Shown here: positions 12,407-22,082 of the stretch, in pieces
Layout: the number at the start of each line of letters is the position of its first letter
Numbering within the stretch: the stretch's first letter is position 1
DNA from: Bipolaris cookei
Lineage: Eukaryota > Ascomycota > Dothideomycetes > Pleosporales > Pleosporaceae
Direction: 5' to 3'
DNA length: 64,000 bases
Assembly: GCA_002286855.1 (NCBI GenBank)
Contig: NRSV01000006.1
Location: 744,001 to 808,000 of the forward strand
Position numbers and translations under genes: made by a program
The notes under the pieces: model-generated
The model's database searches: none
Told to the model about the DNA's origin: nothing
The model's input: only the letters and a program-made list of their open reading frames with translations

Positions 12407-13516
12407 ATGTCCACCACCTCACACTTCAATTCAACAAACATTGACCTCACAACCACTCCCCAATCCATCACACCCTGCTTCCTCGCTCTCACCTTAAACC
12501 AAACCAACAGCCTCCTCCCCCTCCGCATCTCCGCCATCTTCGTAATTGGCATCACCTCAACACTATCAACCTGCTTCCCCCTTCTCCCACGGCGAAACCC
12601 CCGCTGGAAAATCCCCAGCGGGATATACACCTTCGCCCGGTTCTTCGGCACGGGCGTTATCATCGCTACGGCGTTTATCCACTTGCTGGATCCGGCGTAC
12701 GAAGCTATTGGGCCGCGGAGTTGTGTTGCTGCCAGTGAGGTGTGGAGTGCGTTTCCGTGGTGTGCAGGCATTGTCTTAACGTCGATCTTGCTTGTTTTCT
12801 GTGTGGATCTTGTGGCGGAGGTGTATGTTCAGCGGCGATTTGGACAAGCTAAAGAAGGAGATGGTGATGTGCGGTGTGGAGAACGGGAGGCATTACTTGC
12901 TACGCAATGGCAGCAGCAACAGCAACAGCAACAGCATCGAGAGGGCACTGTGGTACGAAAAGACGATGCGATTTTTTCGTCGGATACAGAGCGGAGGGAG
13001 GTATCTTCGCGGTCTCGTCTCCCCTTCGCACAGCAAATCAGCACGTTTCTTGTATTGGAACTCGGGATAATATTTCACTCCGTCATCATCGGTCTGAACC
13101 TTGGTGTCATAGCTTCATCGACCTTTACTACGCTCTATCCCGTTCTTGTCTTCCATCAGTCATTTGAAGGCCTCGGCATCGGTGCTCGCCTATCGAATAT
13201 CGCTTTTCCTCACGACAAATTGTGGATGCCCTGGGCGCTGTGTACACTGTATGGACTTACAACGCCGCTGGCGATTGCGGTGGGGTTGGGTGTTAGGACC
13301 ATGTATGTGCCCGAGAGTAGAGGGGGGATGATTTTGCAGGGTGTCATGAATGCTGTGAGTGCGGGGTTCTTGATTTATAGTGCTTTGGTTGAGCTGCTAG
13401 CTAAGGATTTTTTGTTTGACAAAGAGAGGACGAAGGATTTGAGTAGGTTGGGGTTGATGATTTTATATGTCTTTGTTGGTGCGATTGCTATGGCGTTGCT
13501 TGGATATTGGGCGTAG
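12407..13516 (+). CDS. ZIP family zinc/iron transporter
   Basis: Single-exon gene of 369 residues. ZIP proteins move zinc or iron into the cytosol across the plasma or organelle membrane. The signatures are plain: GVIIATAFIHLLDPA in helix 2, FHSVIIGLNLGVI in helix 4 and HQSFEGLGIGARL in helix 5, which carry the histidines and glutamate of the metal path, followed by three more hydrophobic helices ending in ALLGYWA. The cytoplasmic loop between helices 3 and 4 contains a run of glutamines (QWQQQQQQQQH) where relatives often have a histidine-rich metal-sensing loop. The N-terminus has several N-x-S/T sites and is probably outside. Metal specificity cannot be told from sequence. Confidence 0.93.
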   Translation: MSTTSHFNSTNIDLTTTPQSITPCFLALTLNQTNSLLPLRISAIFVIGITSTLSTCFPLLPRRNPRWKIPSGIYTFARFFGTGVIIATAFIHLLDPAYEAIGPRSCVAASEVWSAFPWCAGIVLTSILLVFCVDLVAEVYVQRRFGQAKEGDGDVRCGEREALLATQWQQQQQQQQHREGTVVRKDDAIFSSDTERREVSSRSRLPFAQQISTFLVLELGIIFHSVIIGLNLGVIASSTFTTLYPVLVFHQSFEGLGIGARLSNIAFPHDKLWMPWALCTLYGLTTPLAIAVGLGVRTMYVPESRGGMILQGVMNAVSAGFLIYSALVELLAKDFLFDKERTKDLSRLGLMILYVFVGAIAMALLGYWA

Positions 13517-13890
13517 AAGCAAGAAAGATCGGTGTATAACTTGTGCATGGCTAGCTGTTATCATGTTTGGGATTTATCTTTCAATCTTGATACTGGAATA
13601 GGACGACTTTCATGTCAATGGTAGGAAAGTGTATGGGAAACATTCCCCCTCTCTCTGTTTCGCACAATACTCGTACTTCTATTAGTAAAAAAAAAGTATG
13701 GCTTCTTTACATATTGTACAAAATACGCATCATCATACAGTCTTGATATCCAAGGACGAAAGAACCACTACTATGTTCCAACAAAATTCATAACTACACT
13801 ATCAGTCCCCTTGACCTCCACAAGGACAAAAAAGATCTGTCAGGCCCACATCTCATACAACCCAAATTGGCAAAAAAGAAACACGCTGTT
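13517..13890. other. Spacer between ZIP gene and tRNA-Tyr
   Basis: This is the 3' flank of the ZIP gene. It contains an A-rich run near 13687. At 13872-13877 six A residues on the plus strand form a T-run 13 nt beyond the tRNA 3' end, a suitable RNA polymerase III terminator. Confidence 0.6.
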
Positions 13891-13975
13891 CTCCGCTCCC
13901 AGAATCGAACTAGGGACCTTTCGATTACAATTGCTATTACAGTCGAACGTGATAAACCAACTACACCAAGCGGAG
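13891..13975 (-). tRNA. tRNA-Tyr (anticodon GTA) with 11-nt intron
   Basis: On the minus strand the ends CTCCGCT and AGCGGAG form a perfect 7-bp acceptor stem. The anticodon stem TTCGA/TCGAA closes a loop with anticodon GTA, and the T arm CCTAG-TTCGATT-CTGGG pairs with one G-T wobble. An 11-nt intron (TAGCAATTGTA) sits one base 3' of the anticodon, the canonical eukaryotic position, and is expected in nuclear tRNA-Tyr. Box A (TGGTGTAGTTGG) and box B (GTTCGATTC) are present. Mature length is 74 nt before CCA addition. Confidence 0.95.
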
Positions 13976-14144
13976 TTGTCTATTCGATAATGAATAGGCT
14001 TGTATTGGTTGATGAGTAAGCTTGAATTTAGTTATTATATTTTCTCACACACACAATGCTACATAAGCAGCAGTCAGAATGCACTCATACACAACGCGCA
14101 TAGTGGGGCAGCCGAAATGGAGAATCCTTCCGAAGAACTAAGTA

Positions 14145-14191
14145 ACGTACGTGGCAAGCGAGCGGCGCACCCCAACAACTTTGCGCACCTT
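14145..14191 (+). repeat. Left terminal inverted repeat of the transposon
   Basis: The outer 18 bases are identical to the reverse complement of the right end. The inner part (CGGCGCACCCC...GCGCACCT) matches with a few substitutions. Confidence 0.88.
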
Positions 14192-14246
14192 TCTTGCTAC
14201 ACAACTTTACAACTCAATAGTATAACAAATGAATATATATGCTAGG

Positions 14247-15867
14247 TCAACTAGTACCTAAAGTGTCTTTCTTACGGGTGCGTGAATTATGGCCAGTCTC
14301 TTTACACCTACTGCAGCGCGTAAGAGCTCGGCGGCTGATACCTGATCGCTCTCCTCCCTAACGCTCCTCACAAGCAATCTACTCATCAGCCTCGCGTTGA
14401 GCGGTTATATACTCGCCAGCTCCCTTTGCAAGCACCCCAAACTTTTGTATCCGCTTCCTACTACGCTGCCTACGCTTGGTGGCTGCCTCGTTAGCCTTCT
14501 CAAGGCTGGCGATCCGATCGCGCATTAGCTCAGCCGAATGCATTATTATCTTTGCTCCCTTCTTAAGATGACCGATCGCCGCAATAATCGGAGCTGGAAA
14601 TTAGCTTTTATGACTTTGTACGTGGCTACTTATTAGCGTTGGTTAAGCTTCAAGCTCGCGTATATTACTTGGCGTACAGGCTTGCCAGAGAGCTTCCGCT
14701 GGGGTAGTTGGCGTATGTAGCTTTATATCAAGCTTTAATAGAACAGTATATGGCTGGAGAGGAACAAGACCTGCACCTCGAAAGGCTGAGCAGATATTAG
14801 TTGATGTGAAAGATCGATCGAACGCTGCCTTGAACGCTGGCAGAAACTCGAGCTTGGTGTTGTGGTTGATATGTTGGCGGATTAGGCTCTCTACCTCACG
14901 GCTGTACGCGTGCTTCAGTGGCGAGAAGCAGCCAATGTCAAGAGGCTGGAGTAGGCGAGACGAGTGAGGCAGCATACAGAGCATGTAGATATTGTTCTCC
15001 TTGCAGAACTCTTGGAAATCAAGAGACTAGTAGCTCTCATGGCCGTCAAGGATAAGCAGGCGACGTGTACCAACAACGCGAATCTTCGTGTGAGCGTCGA
15101 AGTGCTTTAGCCATACAACGCCCAGCTCGTCGTTCGTCTAGCCATGGTCACTAACTGCGATTGCCCAGTCGCGCGGGATATCGGCTTCCTCGTACCAGGC
15201 AGATAGATGATGCTGGCCGGCAAGGATGAGAAACGTTGGGACTGCCCAGCCAGCTGCGTTAATCGCAGCGATCAACGTCACCCACTCACGACTACCTAGC
15301 TGGATAGCTTTTGGCTAGCCTCTTCTCTCTGATGCTGTAACGACAAGCTGAGTTATTATCTTGCCCATTGAAAGGCCAGCTTCGTCAAAGTTGTAGACGT
15401 CCTCGTCACAAACACCGTACTTCGCCTTCGCCCGCTCTATAAGCTCAAACCAGTCTTTAATTAAGACTAGATCTTCACACAAAGCTCTCTGCCTATCGTA
15501 CGCTCGATTAAAACAAGTGGTAAGAGAGTCTGTACGCCTAATGAAGTTGGCTGATCACTTTTGTCCAACCTGGCCAGCGCCGCGCGTATCTAGCAGCTTA
15601 TTAGCCATATCACGCACATCAGCGTACGTAGGCGCAAACCCATGTAGACCAAGATCAAATATATGTCCGACTATCACCTCCTCTTCTAGATTAGTGAGCT
15701 TGTTTGAGTTGGGCTGGCAATTACGTCGGGCAGCCTTGCCAGCGCGTCGGCGACCGAGCGTTGTCTCGGCTACATTATAGACTGCAGCAACACGGCGATT
15801 TCCTTGAACATGTTTATTTTTTAAGAGACAAGATAGTAAGCTGAACATCTACTTTGTTTGAAGCCAT
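14247..15867 (-). pseudogene. Degenerate Fot1/pogo-type transposase
   Basis: The minus-strand reading shows the order of a pogo-like transposase: an N-terminal CENP-B-type DNA-binding part (RRVAAVYNVAETTLGRRRAG), a DDE catalytic part with YNFDEAGLSMGK, SREWVTLIAAINAAGW and LLILDGHES, the segment LPHSSRLLQPLDIGCFSPL, and a C-terminal zinc-knuckle-like CSRCKETGH. One frame holds the protein from about 15820 to the stop at 14247, but it is cut by stops at 15555, 15315, 15138, 15027, 14643, 14601, 14379 and 14358. The likely initiator at 15865-15867 is in another frame, with a shift in the A/T run near 15816-15822. Several stops replace expected Trp or Gln codons, as repeat-induced point mutation would do. 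Confidence 0.9.
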
Positions 15868-15909
15868 TTGAGTATACTAGTGTTGAGTAACTAGATGTTT
15901 AGTTCAAAT

Positions 15910-15972
15910 AGGTGCGCAAGTTTAATGGGGCGCGCCGCTCGCTTGCCTGCACCACTCGCTTGCCACGTACGT
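15910..15972 (-). repeat. Right terminal inverted repeat of the transposon
   Basis: Read on the minus strand it starts with the same 18 bases as the left end, then has about 17 extra bases that repeat GCAAGCGAG, then resumes with CGGCGCGCCCC...GCGCACCT. The right repeat is therefore longer than the left by a small internal duplication. Confidence 0.85.
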
Positions 15973-15974
15973 TA

Positions 15975-18900
15975 CGTGTGTCTAGGAGAATTTTTGAAGC
16001 TTGTATGAAACTTGACCTGAATAGGAAAGGGACGGTTGTGGCTAATACGAGATCCAAGTGACATCGCGTTATGTAATTCTGTTACGGAGGAAAGTTCTCC
16101 GGGTTCTAGAACATTGGCTGTTAGCTAGTGGAAAAGGAGTAGTACGCTTCATCCTTTCAAGTTATGGATGTGATCTGGTGATTGTGATTGTAGAGTTAGC
16201 TAGGACATTGAAGGAAGGTATTTATTAGACCAATAGAATTAAGAAGCTGCTGCAGAATCCTTTCTAATAGTGGAATGGTATTGCATTACGTTTCTGCTAG
16301 GTCAGAAACCAAGTTTCGTGTCTATGTATCGGTTATTCTTTCAAGTAACAGATGGGATCCTATGGACCCGGCCATTTTCTCCGGGCTGAGATCTGCTAAT
16401 TGATCTGATGACATATTTGTATTGGCCTAGCACAAAATACTTTCCAAGAACTAGTATGTGGATTCAGCCAACGTGGCGCCATCCGCACGCTTTGTTCCCC
16501 TCGTCATTGCATGGACTGCGCTGGTTGTGGTTATGCATAGCCAGCGGGAGGTTTTCGTAGTGCAACGCTAGTAGCTGCTAGGCACGCAGATATACTGGAA
16601 ATTTCCAAGACCAATGGGAGAATCTCATGGAATACTTGTTCCTTAGACTTTTCTGGCATGGGGTGCATAATTGACAGGATGTTAACACAACGCTGACATA
16701 GACAATTCTGCTGCCTCAGGGTTTATCACATAATCTAGTCTACTCTTGCTAGAAACCTTGTCTAGTATCTTTCCTGCCCAGGATATGCGGCACGCGCGGT
16801 GTTGCGTAAAAAAGAAAGATTACACGCGGTAAACGCAACGATTAAATACGAGCTGTGAAACTCCTTTCATCACATAATGCCATCCTTGTTGCCTAGAACT
16901 CCCAAGGGTTCACTGGAGAATTTACAGGCGCACAAATCGTATGATATGCACTGCAATTCTGCTGTAGTATGCAGGCTAAGGCAGTTTTTCAGCTCTTATG
17001 TTGCCACATGAATTAGTTGCACAGTAAGCTTCAGTGGTGCCTTGTACACTATTCACATATCGCTACAATTCTGGAGAGATGTTCGTAATAGGGCCTGGCA
17101 TGGTTTGGTCTTTTGAAAATCTGAAACAGACCCATATGTAAAACCACCGGTAGTAAGAGTCATTCTCTTCTGACACTGAGTAGGGAAGTAATGTGCGTTA
17201 TGAGTAAAAAACTTTCAGATGTTCCTCTTGCGTTAATGCATTGTTCTCTGTAATGACTTAGTCCGCCTCTTTTACATAATTTGCAAAATTATGTAAAGAT
17301 AGTACTAGACAGACGAACTTGTAAAGCTAGGTTAGCCGACAGCACTTGACCTAGAAATAATCTCATACCTTGTACGTGGCACTACGTACTAGTGTTGCTT
17401 CCGTAACCGCCTAGGATAGCTTTGTCGGTGCTGATCTGACATGGTACAATGTCAAAGCGGCTCGGCTCATCAATCTAGCTGAACAGTGCGCCACTTGAGC
17501 GGTGTAAGAAAGTCTACCAGGATTCACATAATGGAGAAACACAAAAGTGTCTGTGTTCAAGACTAATCTGAGAGGCGCATTTCCTTGTTTTCCTTAGCCA
17601 CATTAGAAGCTTATTTTTTTTACCGTTTCGGCTAAATCCATGATTTCACCAAGCGGTTGATAGGTGGACGATCTTACTTGGGAAGAAGAGAGGATAAACG
17701 CTTTTACGCGGATGAGGTTGGAAGAATAAAAATGCAATACTCTAAACACAGTGGCCCACCACGACTACCAGAATTTACCTTCTTCGCCGTCTTCTAGTCA
17801 GTAGACCCTCGGATCTACCAGTATAACCTTTCACAATCTGTCATTTACCATGAACACCTCACCACTCACCACTAACACGCATCTATGCGCACCTCTATCA
17901 TCTAGCCCTCATGCAAGGGCAACACATCACTCAGCCTTCCAGAATTAACCTTCACAGCCACCCCTGTTAGACCTTTACAAGACCACATCAACTGATCTCC
18001 CTAAGCCCGGAACAACCCGATCCCATGTTAACCTTCCACTTACGCCATACCCCCCCCCCCTCCGTTTCACACAAACAACACCTCAACCCCGTTAAATTAC
18101 CCTAAGCACAGGATCCCCCTGCCTCAAACCCCCTCGCCAGGTCGGTCAAAAATAACCCGCCCAGGCCAACCTAATCTCAGCCAAGACCACTATATCTCTA
18201 CCTCACTCCCTTAATCCATATTTGCTTAATTCCGTACTTTTCCCATCCACCCTAATCTCGTTAATCGGATTTGTAAAGTAACACAAAATGGAAAAAAGTG
18301 TAACTCTCCACTCTAGGACTCTGAGGACGAAAAGGGAGAAATAATGTGCGATGGTGGTAGATCGATTCACCGGCGCTTGGTTGTAGCCGACCTAACTGGG
18401 CTCTGGCGTGGCTAGGGGGGGGGGGGAGGGGTTGACGGGAGAGCTCGGGGGAGTAGTAGGGGAAGGGCATGCATGTCGCATACGCAATCGTGACAGGGCC
18501 TTTGGTGGAGGGGTTCTAGGGTATTGGGCGCTTTGCGCTGACTTACTTAGTACTAGTGCGGACGTGCGTATGTGCGTTGCGTAGTCTCGTATCCTAGAGG
18601 GAAAGTAGAAAGTCGAGTCGCGTGATGTATATCCATTTTAGGAACACCAAAGACATGGGAAGCAAGGTACGTATAGACTTTCGCAAGAACTCTCGGTGCG
18701 GCCTTCATACTTGGAGTTGAAGTACGCAATATTCCACTGACAGTCAGCGTGTTAAAAAGCATGCCCATCGGCACTTGTTTTACTCTTTTGTCCGAGTCTC
18801 TTTTCTCCTCTCTGACCAAACCCTTGCCAGACATCGCACGAGCGTCTATTTCACCGGCTTACTGCCATCGGGTACTTATGCAAACCGTTTGTTAGATCGG

Positions 18901-20756
18901 GCCGCTGCGGAGAAACAAGAAAAAACGGACTTTCACTTCCCCCTAAACACTTGCCCCTCCCTCAAAGAACACAAAGCAAAGAGCAAAGAGTAAAAGGAAG
19001 GAAAAAAGAAGAATCTCTTTAAACCTGTTCTCAATACCAAACGTCCATAGTAACTAATACCCCCGCCACAAATCCCTGTACATCACCACCTCAAATCAAG
19101 ATGTGCACAACCCATGCTCTCTTACCTGCATACCTACAAACCGCCCAAGCACCACCCTAGATATATACACAGACGCCCCTACGTCACCATTCCGCCGATC
19201 CACGCAAGCATGCGGCGCCAAAAAAAAGCTGGCAGACTCCCAAAACAAGGTATATACATGTATGTGCATTACGGATTCATATCCGCTACATAAAGTTCAA
19301 AAAGCAACCATGCAATCGGGGGGGGGGGGGGAGAAAAAGAAAAAGAGGCTAGGTTGGCGCGTCGATAACCATGCAAGACATCAAACGCTCCGAGGTGATG
19401 CCGGTCCAGAACTTCAGTAAGTATTTAGTACGAATATGATAGAGCCATCCTTTGCTTGTGCAGGCCTATATGTGGGCCAGGCAGGGACTTGCGATAGACA
19501 CTTACGGTAGCAAGAAAAAGAGTTATTTGGTTAATGATGCGGCGACAAGGGGATTTTGGCGTATACTATCAAGGAGACCTAGGTCTTCTATTTCGAGAGG
19601 GGCTAAGAATAGATTTGATAACAATAATGGATTGCAAAGTGAAAGTGATAATGCCGATATCTTGTTTCTCGCCCAACAAAGCTGTTCAAACGAAGAAAGT
19701 TGGCAGTATCGCAGCTCAAGCAAGTTCAAAAGTGGCGACATGATCATGCAGAACATTTGCTGGCAGAATCTGATTGGCGCATCGAGGCTGCTCTAGCGTT
19801 CTGTGGGTTACCTGTATGTGCGAAGAAATCAAGCAATGAGAGATTTTATTACATGTATGGTGTGTAGATATGTATGGTGGGGGAGGAGGAGGGGGGACTA
19901 GGGGTGCATCGTGATGGCGAGCTGCCAAGGCTTTTGGCTTATCGGTGAAAGGGGTCTCGAACCGCAGCATCTAGTAAACTGCACCGTTAGCGAATGCACC
20001 ATTTTGGGCTCCAAGCAGCATCGCGATCATCAAGAAAGAGAGTGTGTGAGGACAACGAGGGAGGGGGGAGGGAGAAATCACAGGCAAGATGTAAAATCGG
20101 CGATGGGACAGAAGCACATGACAAGAGAAGATTGAAGGAATGATATATGCGCTAGTTGATACGACGTTGTCTTGTTTCTTTCTCATGTTGGGATTGATGC
20201 CCATACGGGTACTTGAATTTGACAGGTATGTAACACGCACACCAGGTGATGCAGGCAGGCATCAAGTTAGGCCTGTACCTCTGTCCTGAGTGTGACCAGA
20301 ATGGCCTGATACTGTCACTCCCGCTGTCAGTAACGTAGCTGTCAAAATGCTGTCATCCATCGCTTCTGCGAGTACCCATTGGTGATAGGGGGCTAACCCA
20401 TGCCCGTAGACACCCTCCTGCATCATTCTTGCTTGACTGAGCTAGGAAAGGCTTGTTGTGAGGGCATCTGGCTAATGTGGTACACTGGTCCTGTGCAGCA
20501 GCCGTCGCTCCAAGTGGGGTTGAGTGCGCCGTGTAACATCCATAACGTGTGTTTGCATACGGGCGGCTGTATGGAAAACTTGTAGAGAAAGAGTGACATG
20601 TGTCGTGCTAGCGTGATTCGCCGTGTACTTTGAGCGACATATTTCACCGTCACGAATCATCGCAACACTGCATCGTGACAGATATGTTTTGGGAGCATCT
20701 TGCACAATGGCAGAAGCCAGACGAGCCTGCCCTTGGCTAGGAAAAAAATGATGGCC
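15975..20756. other. Gene-empty region, 4.8 kb
   Basis: No reading frame here has recognisable protein character on either strand. The region contains a perfect 12-bp-arm hairpin (17271-17297), a C11 tract at 18050-18060, a G12 tract at 18415-18426 and a G14 tract at 19318-19331. From about 17800 to 18260 the plus strand is strongly pyrimidine-rich, as in long fungal promoters or leaders, but no following gene could be supported. A non-coding transcript or an unrecognised intron-rich gene is possible. Confidence 0.5.
17271..17297. repeat. Perfect short inverted repeat (hairpin)
   Basis: TTTACATAATTT and its reverse complement are separated by GCA, a 12-bp perfect stem with a 3-nt loop. It is isolated, with no gene within 1 kb, so its role is unknown. 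It could be the centre of a decayed palindromic element. Confidence 0.6.
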
Positions 20757-22082
20757 CTAAATGAGAAAGGTCCAGAAGCTTGGGTATACGAATTCGTCCT
20801 CAAATATGCGCCTAACTTGCTCCAACACGAATGATTCTACCTTGCCCACATTCTTGAGAACTTGTTTGCCACTGCCCTGGCCACCAATCTCGCTTTCGAC
20901 TTTGATGTTTTCCAGTAGCCCTCCAATCTTTGGGCGCTGCACAGGGCGTGGATTTTGGCCCCGTGCGTCTGTCTGGAGACCGTTGAAGCCAGTGTCGCTG
21001 CCAACCAAAGCGTCTGCATCGTCAGGCGACAAAAAGCAGAAATGGGCCCGCTTCTTGATATAGGCGAGAATAGCAACACCATCAAATGTGAGCCCGGTAA
21101 TGTTTAGTTTGAGAGGGATGCCAACAAAGCTTGGCATGGGATAGTCTAGAAGGATTTCCGCAGTCAAGGACATTTTAATATCCCCAGAATATTGCACATG
21201 TGTCACGACTTGAATATCATCAGGACTCTTTTCGTGCATGCGGTTTGGAGATGTAGATGGAGTCCGGACATAGCTATCTTGAGAAACGCCATCATCCGAT
21301 CCAGCAAACGACGGCCTCTTGGGCTCGTCTTGTTGATGTCGTGAAGAAGGCCGGGAGCTAGGGTCTGGATGAGACTGTGGCGTGAGTGTTAGCGAATTGA
21401 CAGATGCAGCGTGACGAAGACGCATATTGGTCGGAGTTGTTGGCCGGCCATGGGGATTATCGAGCCAAGTGTGTAACTGTGCGCCAGCTACAGCAGCGAG
21501 AGGTGTTGCAGCGCCAGACAAGCCTGCGCTCAAAGGAAGATGGAAGTAATTCATGTTGGAGGTGCCACCGGGGATGCCTGGTGTGAGTGCCCCAGGAAAG
21601 AAGGGACTGCCTATTTCGTTGGGAGCCAACGAACTACGCTTGGTAGGCGGCCTGGTACGAGGTTGAGCCGGGCGTACATGGGCATGATCGGGGTGGAGTC
21701 GTTGCGGATTTGCTGTCTCACGACTGCCTCTTTCTTTGCCATGCCTGTCCCTAGATGGGCGGCGTGATGGGTCTCTCGACTCGCGTAGCTTGTCATCAGC
21801 ATGTGAAGCTTCGTCGTGAGGCTCGGGCGAGGGCTCGCCGCCTTCCTCGTCTGGGTAATCTTCATCATCCTCGTAGAAATCCGGCAGTGGATCGCATATG
21901 TCCTTGATTTCAATTTCGGGAGCGACGCTGCCAAAGTCGAATGAGTGCACGTGAACGGAGCGAATGAAGCGCGGCAGCGTCACTTGCTGGAAGCGGTCAT
22001 GGATAAAGGCGCGTATTTTCTCCGCACGCGCGGAGCCTTCTGCGCCGCCTGTGATGGTGTCCCAGTTGATATCGATGGACAT
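20757..22082 (-). CDS. mdm12: Mitochondrial distribution and morphology protein Mdm12
   Basis: Single-exon gene of 441 residues, started at the ATG at 22080-22082 because MSIDINWDTITGG is the conserved N-terminus of the family; an in-frame upstream ATG would add 31 non-conserved residues. Mdm12 is the cytosolic SMP-domain subunit of the ERMES complex that tethers endoplasmic reticulum to mitochondria and carries phospholipids, with partners Mmm1 and Mdm34. The SMP domain is split: the N-terminal part (residues 1-80, HSFDFGSVAPEIEIKDI) and the C-terminal part (from DIQVVTHVQYSGDIKMSLTA on) flank a long acidic and Ser/Pro-rich insertion, which is usual in filamentous fungi. The C-terminal ending EDEFVYPSFWTFLI agrees with full length. 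Confidence 0.95.
   Translation of the reverse strand: MSIDINWDTITGGAEGSARAEKIRAFIHDRFQQVTLPRFIRSVHVHSFDFGSVAPEIEIKDICDPLPDFYEDDEDYPDEEGGEPSPEPHDEASHADDKLRESRDPSRRPSRDRHGKERGSRETANPQRLHPDHAHVRPAQPRTRPPTKRSSLAPNEIGSPFFPGALTPGIPGGTSNMNYFHLPLSAGLSGAATPLAAVAGAQLHTWLDNPHGRPTTPTNMRLRHAASVNSLTLTPQSHPDPSSRPSSRHQQDEPKRPSFAGSDDGVSQDSYVRTPSTSPNRMHEKSPDDIQVVTHVQYSGDIKMSLTAEILLDYPMPSFVGIPLKLNITGLTFDGVAILAYIKKRAHFCFLSPDDADALVGSDTGFNGLQTDARGQNPRPVQRPKIGGLLENIKVESEIGGQGSGKQVLKNVGKVESFVLEQVRRIFEDEFVYPSFWTFLI

Larger units (their letters stand above)
14145..15972 (-). mobile_element. Fot1/pogo-type DNA transposon, inactive copy
   Basis: A 1828-bp element with inverted terminal repeats starting ACGTACGTGGCAAGCGAG at both ends, flanked on each side by TA (14143-14144 and 15973-15974), the target-site duplication of Tc1/mariner-superfamily elements. 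It carries one minus-strand transposase gene occupying nearly all of it, with pogo/Fot1 character. Length and structure fit intact Fot1-like elements of about 1.9 kb, so the copy is full length but mutated. It lies 169 bp on the 5' side of the tRNA-Tyr gene. Confidence 0.9.

Noticed and set aside
19452..19796. 114-codon plus-strand frame
   Set aside because: No recognisable family, no supporting splice or start context, and composition like the surrounding non-coding DNA.
19930..20000. Possible minus-strand tRNA with a GGTTCGAGACC box B-like sequence
   Set aside because: The T stem does not pair (a C-C mismatch and a short stem), and no 7-bp acceptor stem or proper anticodon arm can be drawn.
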